Part shown: piece by piece, positions 1 through 11,270 of the stretch
How positions within the stretch are numbered: position 1 is the first letter of the stretch
Layout of the letters: every line of letters starts with the position of its first letter
From: Gracilariopsis chorda
Lineage: Eukaryota > Rhodophyta > Florideophyceae > Gracilariales > Gracilariaceae
Assembly (NCBI GenBank): GCA_003194525.1
Contig: NBIV01000038.1
Span: 186,001-250,000 of the forward strand
Direction of reading: 5' to 3'
Length of the DNA stretch: 64,000 nucleotides
Notes under the pieces: generated by a model
Told to the model about the DNA's origin: nothing
What the model saw: only the letters and a program-made list of their open reading frames with translations
Database searches by the model: none
Position numbers and translations under genes: made by a program

Positions 1-388
1 AACTCTCCGCCGTTTTCACTTAGGGAATTACGGGGCACTGTTGTAGCAAATACGGCATCACCTTGGACTACACGATAGATGACACTGTATGCTGGGTAGC
101 AAATGCGTAGGCGGCAGCCACTGTGCCCGCAAATGCGCAGCTGACACTTGCGTAGGTAGCGAATGCGTTGCTGTCAACTGCGTAGGTGGCTTTAACTCGT
201 GCGGTACGCAAGATAGTGTGTGACTATCGTGCTTCCCGAGTTCGACAGACAATAGGCTTGGAAAGGGGCGCTCATAAAAGGGCTTCCGATTCTTCGGAAG
301 GCAACTCACGAGGCAAGACACAGCAAGTGAGGTGCCCGTTCTCTTGCCACGCTCCTACGTCTTTCAGCGCTTCTACCGATTCCCTACA
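1..388 (+). repeat. LTR of family A, copy 1 (lacks its first 3 bp)
   Basis: This matches 5163-5536, 9784-10174 and 24221-24611. Complete copies are 391 bp and run from TGTAACTCTCC to CCCTACA, so the ends form a short TGTA/TACA inverted repeat. A TATA-like CATAAAAGG lies near 270. The first half carries a short motif TGCGTAGGYRGC three times (104-115, 149-160, 179-190) plus related AAATGCG words, which looks like a repeated upstream control element. Confidence 0.85.
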
Positions 389-563
389 GTAACTCCGCGC
401 TGCGTTCTCGCCTTGCGCACTCTCGGCCATCTCCGCCACAACGCTAGCTTCGTTTTGTAGTTGGTCACCTTTTGGGACTTCCTCGCTCGGGCAACACTGA
501 ACATGAAAGCGCTTTGATCTAAAGAGTACCAGTATAGTCGAGCAAGAGAAATTCAACAAAGCC
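389..563 (+). other. Leader between LTR and gag, family A copy 1
   Basis: This 175-bp untranslated stretch lies between the LTR end and the gag ATG at 564. It is repeated at 10175-10349 and in part at 24612-24726. No TGG-starting primer binding site is seen directly after the LTR. The first bases (GTAACTCCGCG) instead resemble the LTR start, so the priming mode is unclear. Confidence 0.6.
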
Positions 564-1484
564 ATGGCTACCTCACACTACGGAGTCATTTCGGTTATTC
601 AGCCACCGTCGCTGAAAACCATCGACCAGCCCACGCTCATCAGGTTTGTAACGGACTACGCAGCCTACCGCGCAAAAGTTGAAGACGAGAACAAAGACAG
701 GCCACCTGACCAATGTCTTTCTACGGCCTCTATCAAGGACTGCATGGACTCTGCTACGCTACATGCGCTCTGCCTGATCGGAGAGATAGAAGGGGCTTCT
801 TCTGTCGAGGATGCTACAGCGGAGAAAGTGAAGCTTTGGTTTGAAAATGCTTCAACGTCAACTCCGAAGGATCTAGCTGAGAGGATCGATGCTGCACTAC
901 GGCTGGTTTCGTATGTCCCAAACAAGGAAGATCCAGCTGGAGGCGTGTCCAACTTCATCATCAGCGTCATCACTGCACTTGATCAGAACAACGCCTCCGA
1001 AGTCCTCAAGGACAAAGACATGTCTAAGAAATTCATCGACCGTCTAGTGCCCAAATTCAAACAGGATGTTCTTGTCGAACGGATTAAAATGATGCGAAGA
1101 GGCTGGAATAAGGAGCAATCATGCAGCATCAAACTGTTCAAGGAAGAAATGGCGTCCATGACGTTTGAAATTGCGTTCACGGAGACTGCACTGGCACGGG
1201 TCAACCCTTCTAAGTCGAAGCACTCTCTTCGGCAAGGAGGAAAACCTTCAACACCTGCCGCATCGAACGGAAGGGAAACTTCATTCTCTCGTCCCAGGCC
1301 AGACGGCGGAAAGCGTTCGAATAAGAGAAAAGACATCTAGTGGACCAAATCCTTCCTGAATCCAGACTGTTCTGAGAAACATCGCCTTAAGGACTGCAAG
1401 AACACTCCAGAGAAACGGAAACCAGAACTGTTCGAGAATTACTACAGCACCAGGGCAGCGAAGAAGGCCAAAGCGATTAAGGAT
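564..1484 (+). pseudogene. Gag region of family A copy 1, stopped by TAG
   Basis: The reading frame opens at ATG 564 and runs 258 codons to a TAG at 1338-1340. Copies 2 and 3 have GAG (Glu) at this site, and the same frame stays open beyond it into protease, so gag and pol were one continuous frame. The N-terminal 150 residues are acidic and likely helical. The C-terminal part is Lys/Arg/Ser-rich, then a short CX3HX4C remnant of a zinc knuckle (around NPDCSEKHRLKDC). In the relative at 25,180 the first Cys is still present, giving CX4CX3HX4C. The function would be capsid assembly and RNA binding. Confidence 0.8.
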
Positions 1485-4400
1485 TTGACGACAGCAAGTC
1501 GTACGGTACCCATAGCAGACACGGGAAGGTTCACGATCGCGTTGGGAGACACTGTCTTGGAAACCATCTTAGGTGATTCTGGGGCAGATTTCAGTGCAAT
1601 CGGATCAAACCTGTTCACTCAGGTACTCTTGGAGATGCCGAACCTCAAAATCCGTCTGCTGAACCGACCCATTGCCCTGGCGGGTGCTTTCGGCACCAGC
1701 AAGGACGCAGAAGTTTTCGCCTCTCGATCAGTTAAGATGGCAATAACTATCTACCTCCCAGGTTCCAACATCCCAGTCCGCGTCAGAGGAGTGGAATTCC
1801 TTATAGTAGATCACCCCATGGAAGAGATACTCCTCGTTCGTCCATTCCTTCACTCTATAGGATTCAACTTGCAGAATCATCTCGTCCGTGTCAGGCACGC
1901 GATTCACGACAAGCACCTCGATGAACTTGACCCAGACACTTTAAAGCTTGCAGCTGCCAGGTATAAGGGCCTTTCATACAATGACGCCGACGACGACCCA
2001 ATAGAACTACCTGAGTGTCTATCTGCGGGAATCGGAGAGGACAGCGAAGAGGCTATCAAGGAAGCTTTCAGAAGAATTCTCGACGAAGCAAAGAGTAAGG
2101 GAATATCTGATGCGGGACAGAAGAGACTCGAGGACATGCACCAGAAGTATCGTGACGTCTTCAGGATCAAGCTGGGCGCTGACCCGCTTGCCGACGTCCC
2201 TCCACTCTTTATCACTCCCATGAAGAACGCCAAACCACACCGATCACCCCAACGCCGCTATGCACCTCACCAGAGGGATTTCATCATACAGACCATCCGA
2301 GAGTTGGGGGCAGTGGGGGCCATTTACAAGAATCCCGCTGCAAGATGGGCCTCACCAGCTCTGGCGGTCCCAAAACCAGGCTCAGCTAGGCTTCGTTTCA
2401 CAGTAGATGTACGTGGACCCAATGCCCGTACCGTTCCAATACAATCATCGATGCCCCACCTCGATTCCAAATTTCAAGACATGGCAGGCAGTACTTGTTT
2501 CGCTAATCTGGATTTGGCTCACGGCTACTGGCAGCTACCCCTATCCAAATAATCGCAAGAGATGATGTCAATACAGACACCACCAGGTGTATATTCATCG
2601 AAAGGCCTACTACAAGGGGGAAAGCGATTCCGGCAACCATTTCCAAGCAGTGCTCGCGCACAAGTTTGAAGGGCGAGTGGACAAATTTCTGCAGTGGCTA
2701 GACGATTTCGTTTTCTGTGCCCAAACTGAAGCGGAACTGCTGTCCAACATAGAGCATTTCTTGCACGTATGTCAGGAAATTGGTTTGAAGATCCACGCCG
2801 AGAAGACACATCTCTTCCGAAAATAGGTTCAGTTCTGTGAACGGATCATATCATCGAAAGGCATTCAATACCATCCACGGCACTATGACGCTCTTGTGGC
2901 TATGAAGCAACCTACGATGCCTACCGAGCTGCAGCAATTCGTGTGCGGAACGAACTGGATGCGCAGCTCTATCCCGGAATACGCCCGACGAATAGCACCA
3001 CTACACGAGCTTCTGGAAGATTGCTACAAGAAGGTTGGAAAACGAACACGTAGGGCACTCTGCAAGCTTTCCATCACCGACCAGTGTGGCGCCGACCATG
3101 ATTCAGCTTTTGCTGACATCAAGGATCAACTGGCCGCCTCAGTCCAGCTGGCTCATCCGCACGCGGATCATGACTTGTGTCTTTTCACCGATGCTTCCGA
3201 GACGCACTGGGCCGCCATCCTGACACAAGTCCCAACCGGAGACCGAAACAATCCGATCGAGGAACAGAGGCACAAACCTCTGTGTTTTCTGTCTGGATCT
3301 TTCTCTGGATCAGCTGGAAACTGGTCAATTGCTGAGAAAGAAAAGTACGCAATCGTCGAGTCGATGTGCCGTTTGTACTACGTGACCATCGGACTCGAGA
3401 CCAACATATTCACTGATCACGTCAACCTAGTATATTTGTACGACTGGTATGGTAGGAATCCCGGCATTTTGAGGCAAACTGCGAGCAAACTCATGCCATG
3501 GGCTATCAAGCTCAGTGCTTTTCTCTATGTCGTCGAAAATCTTCCTGGGGAACAAAAAGTATGGGCGGACATGTTGACGAGATGGGCTGTCAACCCTTCT
3601 CGGCATGTTCATTCCATCAAACTTATGAAAGCAATGGCCTTCATGGTAGCTCCTCTGAATCCTGGCCTCGACCCGAAGATGGACTGGCCCAAACTATCCG
3701 GCATTAGTGCAACGCAGCAACAAACCAGCGACAAACCTCCGAATCAGTTCAAGCCGACATCCCAAGGAATCCGAAATCAACAGGACGTGCTGTGGAATCC
3801 AAATGGAGCACCAATACTGAAGCTCCGCATTATCATCGCCGTTCATACCGGTCATGGCGGTCATAGGAGCGCCAATGTGACCATGGCTACAGTTCGGGCA
3901 TACTTCGACTGGAAGAGAATGGAGGATGATGTGAAATTTTTCGTCGACACTTGCATCCACTGTCTGTGTACCGAGCCTTCTATTACTATTCCACGTCCAC
4001 TGGGTCACACGTTACACGCAGAGCAGCCAAATGAGTTGATCCATTTTGACTTTTGCTACATGTGCCCAGGAGAAAAGGGCTTTCTGTACGTACTAGTCGT
4101 CAAAGACGACCACAGCGGATATGCATGGCTCGTGCCTGCCGCGGAAACCACTGCTGATGTGGTAGCAGACACACTCATCAAATGTTTCACATCCTTTGGT
4201 ACTGTAAAGCAATGGATCTCGGACCGTGGAACCCATTTCAAGAATGAAGTTGTCAGGACGCTGAAGGAAGTAACGAAGTCGGCTCATCACTTCACGCTCG
4301 TATATTGCCCTTGGTCTAATGGTATGGCAGAAGTCGTTAATCGAGAATTGCTAAGGACTATGCGCGCTCTCCTGTCAGGATACCAACTACCCATCGCTTG

Positions 4401-5167
4401 CTGGCCAACTATTCTACCCGTTGTTCAATCGGCACTGAATAACACTAAGATGGTGCGCCTCGGCAACTGGCGCCCTCTCACCGTATTCACAGGACACAAA
4501 CAGGACCCCTCCACTAGCCTCAGTGACGCACAAGGAACGTGGAAAGACGGTGGTAATGAAGATAGGCGATGTACGACAGCGACAACTACAGAACATTGAG
4601 AGCACGATGCAGTGGCTGGAGAAGATGCACAAGGATGTTTCCGAGCGAACCACCAAGAAGCAGCAACAATATATCGATACACACAACCGCAATACCAATT
4701 TGAGGGCAATCAACTTCACTGAAGGCGATTTTGTACTACGAGGAGTCGTCCAGAGGTCTAATAGTCGAAAACCTGCGCTCAAGTGGACCGACCCCTATCG
4801 TGTCATTGAATGCAAAACTGAAAACGTCTTTTTGGTTGAATCATTGTTGGACCACAAGCGAATGGAAGTGCACAGGCAAAGACTGATGCTTTTCAGAAAC
4901 TCGGACTTCGAAGTGACCAAGAAACTGCAAGACTACTTGGCCTATCAGCAGGGTGAGATGCTACTGGTTGAGAATTTTCTGGACATAAGGCGAAGGAAGG
5001 GAACCACAGAGCTGCTCGTCAAATGGAAAGGATTTTCCGAGAACGAAACCGACTGCGTGACTCTCGCTTCTTTGCAAAAGGATGTACCTGCACTTGTCGA
5101 AGGATATCTCGGCGAAGTTAGGTCTACCAGAACTCGCCAGCAAAAGCCAGTTGCTACCTCTCTGTAA
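1485..5167 (+). pseudogene. Pol region of family A copy 1 (PR-RT-RH-IN-chromodomain), broken
   Basis: The aspartic protease motif DSGAD is at 1575-1589. RT starts around 2,150 with FTVDVRGPNA and a GYWQLPL motif, and its catalytic box reads WLDD near 2,695. RNase H shows LFTDAS (about 3,182) and FTDH. Integrase shows an HX(n)H...CX2C remnant (second Cys pair degraded to CLC), first Asp in HFDFCY, second in SDRGTHF and Glu in GMAEVVNRE (to about 4,350). The C-terminal chromodomain (LLVKWKGFSE) is at about 4,960-5,110. Breaks are TAA at 2550, an extra A at 2621-2623, TAG at 2824 and a frame change at the C-rich stretch near 4,506. The TAA and the last frame change are present in all three copies. 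The final stop at 5165-5167 overlaps the next LTR. Confidence 0.9.
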
Positions 5168-5536
5168 CTCTCCGCCGTTTTCACTTAGAGAATTACGGGG
5201 CGCTGTTGTAGCAAATACGGCATCACCTTGGACTACACGATAGATGACACTGTATGCTGGGTAGCAAATGCGTAGGCGGCAGCCACTGTGCCCGCAAATG
5301 CGCAGCTGACACTTGCGTAGGTAGCGAATGCGTTGCTGTCAACTGCGTAGGTGGCTTTAACCCGTGCGGTACGCAAGATAGTGTGTGACTATCGTGCTTC
5401 CCGAGTTCGACAGACAATAGGCTTGGAAAGGGGCGCTCATAAAAGGGCTTCCGATTCTTCGGAAGGCAACTCACGAGGCAAGACACAGCAAGTGAGGTGC
5501 CCGTTCTCTTGCCACGCTCCTACGTCTTTCAGCGCT
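5163..5536 (+). repeat. LTR of family A, shared by copies 1 and 2, truncated at its 3' end
   Basis: This is the start of copy 2, and it matches the other A LTRs up to AGCGCT. It then jumps directly into gag sequence equivalent to position 916 of copy 1. The last 17 bp of the LTR, the leader and about 350 bp of gag are missing, so this LTR no longer has a proper internal end. Confidence 0.85.
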
Positions 5537-8500
5537 GTCCCAAACAAGGAAGATCCAGCTGGAGGCGTGTCCAACTTCATCATCAGCGTCATCACTGCAC
5601 TTGATCAGAACAACGCCTCCGAAGTCCTCAAGGACAAAGACATGTCTAAGAAATTCATCGACCGTCTAGTGCCCAAATTCAAACAGGATGTTCTTGTCGA
5701 ACGGATTAAAATGATGCGAAGAGGCTGGAATAAGGAGCAATCATGCAGCATCAAACTGTTCAAGGAAGAAATGGCGTCCATGACGTTGGAAATCGCGTTC
5801 ACGGAGACTGCACTGGCACGGGTCAACCCTTCTAAGTCGAAGCACTCTCTTCGGCAAGGAGGAAAACCTTCAACACCTGCCGCATCGAACGGAAGGGAAA
5901 CTTCATTCTCTCGTCCCAGGCCAAACGGAAGAAAGCGTTCGAATAAGAGAAAAGACATCGAGTGGACCAAATCCTTCCTGAATCCAGACTGTTCTGAGAA
6001 ACATCGCCTTAAGAACTGCAAGAACACTCCAGAGAAACGGAAACCAGAACTGTTCGAGAATTACTACAGCACCAGGGCAGCGAAGAAGGCCAAAGCGATT
6101 AAGGATTTGACGACAGCAAGTCGTACAGTACCCATAGCAGACACGGGAAGGTTCACGATCGCGTTGGGAGACACTGTCTTGGAAACCATCTTAGGTGATT
6201 CTGGAGCAGATTTCAGTGCAATCGGATCAAACCTGTTCACTCAGGTACTCTTGGAGATGCCGAACCTCAAAATCCGTCTGCTGAACCGACCCATTGCCCT
6301 GGCGGATGCTTTTGGCACCAGCAAGGACGCAGAAGTTTTCGCCTCTCGATCAGTTAAGATGGCAATAACTATCTACCTCCCGGGTTCCAACATCCCAGTC
6401 CGCGTCAGAGGAGTGGAATTCCTTATAGTAGATCACCCCATGGAAGAGATACTCCTCGGTCGTCCATTTCTTCACTCTATAGGATTCAACTTGCAGAATC
6501 ATCTCGTCCGTGTCAGGCACGCGATTCACGACAAGCACCTTGATGAACTTGACCCAGATACTTTAAAGCTTGCAGCTGCCAATGATAAGGGCCTGTCATA
6601 CACAGACGCCGACGACGACCCAATAGAACTACCTGAGTGTCTATCTGCGGCAATCGGAGAGGGCAGCAAAGAGGCTATCAAGGAAGCTTTCAGAAGAATT
6701 CTCGACGAAGCAAAGAGTAACGGAATATCTGATGCGGGACAGAAGAGACTCGAGGACATGCCCCAGAAGTATTGTGACGTCTTCAGGATCAAGCTGGGCG
6801 CTGACCCGCCTGCCGACGTCCCTCCACTCGTTATCACTCCCATGAAGAACGCCAAACCACACCGATCACCCCAACGCCGCTATGCACCTCACCAGAGGGA
6901 TTTCATCATACAGACCATCCGAGAGTTGGAGGAAGTGGGGGCCATTTACAAGAATCCCGCTGCAAGATGGGCCTCACCAGCTCTGGCGGTCCCAAAACCA
7001 GGCTCAGCTAGGCTTCGTTTCACAGTAGATGTACGTGGACCCAATGCCCGTACCGTTCCGATACAATCATCGATGCCCCACCTCGATTCCAAATTTCAAG
7101 ACATGGCAGGCAGTACTTGTTTCGCTAATCTGGATTTGGCTCACGGCTACTGGCAGCTACCCCTATCCAAATAATCGCAAGAGATGATGTCAATACAGAC
7201 ACCACTAGGTGTCTATTCATCGAAAGGCCTACTACAAGGGGGAAGCGATTCCGGCAACCATTTCCAAGCTGTGCTCGCGCACAAGTTTGAAGGGCAAGTG
7301 GACAAATTTCTACAGTGGCTAGACGATTTGGTTTTCTATGCCCAAGTTGAAGCGGAACTGCTGTCCAACATAGAGCATTTCTTGCACGTATGTCAGGAAA
7401 TTGGTTTGAAGATCCACGCCGAGAAGACACATCTCTTCCGAAAATAGGTTCAGTTGTGTGGACTGATCATATCATCGAAAGGCATTCAATACCATCCACG
7501 GCACTATGACGCTCTTGTGGCTATGAAGCAACCTACGAGGCCTACCGAGCTGCAGCAATTCGTGTGCGGAACGAACTGGATGCGCAGCTCTATCCCGGAC
7601 TACGCCCGACGAATAGCACCACTACACGAGCTTCTGGAAGATTGCTACAAGAAGGTTGGAAAACGAACACGTAGGGCACTCCGCAAGCTTTCCATCACGG
7701 ACCAGTGTGGCGCCGACCATGATCCAGCTTTTGCTGACATCAAGGATCAACTGGCCGCCTCAGTCCAGCTGGCTCATCCGCACGCCGATCATGACTTGTG
7801 TCTTTTCACCGATGCTTCCGAGACGCACTGGGCCGCCATCCGGACACAAGTCCCAACCGGAGACCGAAACAATCCGATCGAGGAACAGAGGCACAAACCT
7901 CTGTGGTTTCTGTCTGGATCTTTCTCTAGATCAGCTGGAAACTGGTCAATTGCCGAGAAAGATAAGTACGCAATCGTCGAGTCGATGTGCCGTTTGGACT
8001 ACATGACCATGGGACTCGAGACCAAAATATTCACTGATCACGCCAAACTAGTATATTTGTACGACCCGTATGGTAGGAATCCCGGCATTTTGAGGCAAAC
8101 TGCGAGCAAACTCATGCCATGGGCTATCAAGCTCAGTGCTTTTCTCTATGTCGTCGAACATCTTCCTGGGGAACAAAAAGTATGGGCGGACATGTTGACG
8201 AGATGGGCTGTCAACCCTTCTCGGCATGTTCATTCCAGCAAACTTATGAAAGCAATGGCCCTCATGGTAGCTCCTCTGAATCCTTGCCTCGACCCGAAGA
8301 TGGACTGGCCCAAACTATCCGGCATTAGTGCAACGCAGCAACAAACCAGCGACAAACCTCCGAATCAGTTCAAGCCGACATCCCAAGGAATCCGAAATCA
8401 ACAGGACGTGCTGTGAAATCCAAATGGAGCACCAATACTGAAGCTCCGCATTATCATCGCCGTTCATACCGGTCATGGCGGTCATAGGAGCGCCAATGTG

Positions 8501-9788
8501 ACCATGGCTACAGTTCGGGCATACTTCTACTGGAAGAGAATGGAGGATGATGTGAAATTTTTCGTCGACACTTGCATCCACTGTCCGTGTACCGAGCCTT
8601 CTATTACTATTCCACGTCCACTGGGTCACACGTTACACGCAGAGCAGCCAAATGAGTTGATCCATTTTGACTTTTGCTACATGTGCCCAGGAGAAAAGGG
8701 CTTTCTGTACGTACTAGTCGTCAAAGACGACCACAGCGGATATGCATGGCTCGTGCCTGCCGCGGAAACCACTGCTGATGTGGTAGCAGACACACTCATC
8801 AAATGTTTCACATCCTTTGGTACTGTAAAGCAATGGATCTCGGACCGTGGAACCCATTTCAAGAATGAAGTTGTCAGGACGCTGAAGGAAGTAACGAAGT
8901 CGGCTCATCACTTCACGCTCGTATATTGCCCTTGGTCTAATGGTATGGCAGAAGTCGTTAATCGAGAATTGCTAAGGACTATGCGCGCTCTCCTGTCAGA
9001 ATACCAACTACCCATCGCTTGCTGGCCAACTATTCTACCCGTTGTTCAATCGGCACTGAATAACACTAAGATGGTGCGCCTCGGCAACTGGCGCCCTCTC
9101 ACCGTATTCACAGGACACAAACAGGACCCCCCCACTAGCCTCAGTGACGCACAAGGAACGTGGAAAGACGGTGGTAATGAAGATAGGCTATGTACGACAG
9201 CGACAACTACAGAACATTGAGAGCACGATGCAGTGGCTGGAGAAGATGCACAAGGATGTTTCCGAGCGAACCACCAAGAAGCGGCAACAATATATCGATA
9301 CACACAACCGCAAGACCAATTTGAGGGCAATCAACTTCACTGAAGGCGATTTTGTACTACGAGGAGTCGTCCAGAGGTCTAATAGTCGAAAACCTGCGCT
9401 CAAGTGGACCGACCCCTATCGTGTCATTGAATGCAAAACTGAAAACGTCTTTTTGGTTGAATCATTGTTGGACCACAAGCGAATGGAAGTGCACAGGCAA
9501 AGACTGATGCTTTTCAGAAACTCGGACTTCGAAGTGACCAAGAAACTGCAAGACTACTTGGCCTATCAGCAGGGTGAGATGCTACTGGTTGAGAATTTTC
9601 TGGACATAGGGCGAAGGAAGGGAACCACAGAGTTGCTCGTCAAATGGAAAGGATTTTCCGAGAACGAAACCGACTGCGTGACTCTCGCTTCTTTGCAAAA
9701 GGATGTACCTGCACTTGTCGAAGGATATCTCGGCGAAGTTAGGTCTACCAGAACTCGCCAGCAAAAGCCAGTTGCTACCTCTCTGTAA
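5537..9788 (+). pseudogene. Gag-pol of family A copy 2, N-terminally deleted
   Basis: This starts mid-gag after a 544-bp deletion relative to copy 1. The long frame that opens at 5351 in the LTR and continues through protease and RT is therefore a fusion artefact, not a gene. From 5537 a single frame runs to 9220, interrupted only by TAA 7172-7174, TAG 7445-7447 and TGA 8414-8416 (TGG in the other copies). After the seven-C run at 9127-9133 the chromodomain continues in another frame to 9788. The protease, RT (WLDD), RNase H and integrase motifs of copy 1 are all present. Copy 2 is closer to copy 3 than to copy 1 at most variable sites. Confidence 0.9.
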
Positions 9789-10174
9789 CTCTCCGCCGTT
9801 TTCACTTAGAGAATTACGGGGCGCTGTTGTAGCAAATACGGCATCACCTTGGACTACACGATAGATGACACTGTATGCTGGGTAGCAAATGCGTAGGCGG
9901 CAGCCACTGTGCCCGCAAATGCGCAGCTGACACTTGCGTAGGTAGCGAATGCGTTGCTGTCAACTGCGTAGGTGGCTTTAACCCGTGCGGTACGCAAGAT
10001 AGTGTGTGACTATCGTGCTTCCCGAGTTCGACAGACAATAGGCTTGGCAAGGGGCGCTCATAAAAGGGCTTCCGATTCTTCGGAAGGCAACTCACGAGGC
10101 AAGACACAGCAAGTGAGGTGCCCGTTCTCTTGCCACGCTCCTACGTCTTTCAGCGCTTCTACCGATTCCCTACA
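9784..10174 (+). repeat. LTR of family A, shared by copies 2 and 3, complete (391 bp)
   Basis: It runs from TGTAACTC to CCCTACA and is the reference LTR of the array. It is followed by a complete leader (10175-10349). Confidence 0.85.
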
Positions 10175-10349
10175 GTAACTCCGCGCTGCGTTCTCGCCTT
10201 GCGCACTCTCGGCCATCTCCGCCACAACGCTAGCTTCGTTTTGTAGTTGGTCACCTTTTGGGACTTCCTCGCTCGGGCAACACTGAACATGAAAGCGCTT
10301 TGATCTAAAGAGTACCAGTGTAGTCGAGCAAGAGAAATTCAACAAAGCC

Positions 10350-11270
10350 ATGGCTACCTCACACTACGGAGTCATTTCGGTTATTCAGCCACCGTCGCTG
10401 AAAACCATCGACCAGCCCACGCTCATCAGGTTTGTAACGGACTACGCAGCCTACCGCGCAAAAGTTGAAGACGAGAACAAACACAGGCCACCTGACCAAT
10501 GTCTTTCTACGGCCTCTATCAAGGACTGCATGGACTCTGCTACGCTACATGCGCTCTGCCTGATCGGAGAGATAGAAGGGGCTTCTTCTGTCGAGGATGC
10601 TACAGCGGAGAAAGTGAAGCTTTGGTTTGAAAATGCTTCAACGTCAACTCCGAAGGATCTAGCTGAGAGGATCGATGCTGCACTACGGCTGGTTTCGTAT
10701 GTCCCAAACAAGGAAGATCCAGCTGGAGGCGTGTCCAACTTCATCATCAGCGTCATCACTGCACTTGATCAGAACAACGCCTCCGAAGTCCTCAAGGACA
10801 AAGACATGTCTAAGAAATTCATCAACCGTCTAGTGCCCAAATTCAACCGGATGTTCTTGTCGAACGGATCAAAATGATGCGAAGAGGCTGGAATAAGGAG
10901 CAATCATGCAGCATCAAACTGTTCAAGGAAGAAATGGCGTCCATGACGTTTGAAATCGCGCTCACGGAGACTGCACTGGCACGGGTCAACCCTTCTAAGT
11001 CGAAGCACTCTCGTCGGCAAGGAGGAAAACCTTCAACACCTGCCGCATCGAACGGAAGGGAAACTTCATTCTCTCGTCCCAAGCCAAACGGAAGAAAGCG
11101 TTCGAATAAGAGAAAAGACATCGAGTGGACCAAATCCTTCCTGAATCCAGACTGTTCTGAGAAACATCGCCTTAAGGACTGCAAGAACACTCCAGAGAAA
11201 CGGAAACCGGAACTGTTTGAGAAGTACTACAGCACCAGGGCAGCGAAGAAGGCCAAAGCGATTAAGGATT
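10350..11270 (+). pseudogene. Gag region of family A copy 3, one-base deletion
   Basis: This opens at ATG 10350 with the same N-terminus as copy 1. A single base is lost near 10,847 (copy 1 reads TTCAAACAGG, this copy TTCAACCGG), ending the first frame at 10877. Gag continues in the next frame from 10874 and flows without interruption into protease and RT. The GAG codon that is a stop in copy 1 is intact here. Confidence 0.82.

Noticed and set aside
4500..4525. A programmed frameshift in family A
   Set aside because: Known Ty3 frameshifts sit between gag and pol, and here gag and pol are in one frame. The shift lies inside the integrase tail. It is listed only as a possible slippage site, not annotated as programmed.
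5351..7174. A 607-codon open frame starting inside the second A LTR and running through protease into RT
   Set aside because: The N-terminal part is LTR sequence joined to gag by the 544-bp deletion. In the other copies this LTR frame ends after about 68 codons, so the fusion is accidental.
1338..8416. Reassigned stop codons (TAG and TAA where relatives have Glu or Asp)
   Set aside because: Several stops are GAR to TAR changes, but others are TGG to TGA, frameshifts accompany them, most are not shared between copies, and the host genes end normally at TGA and TAA. Ordinary decay explains the pattern.
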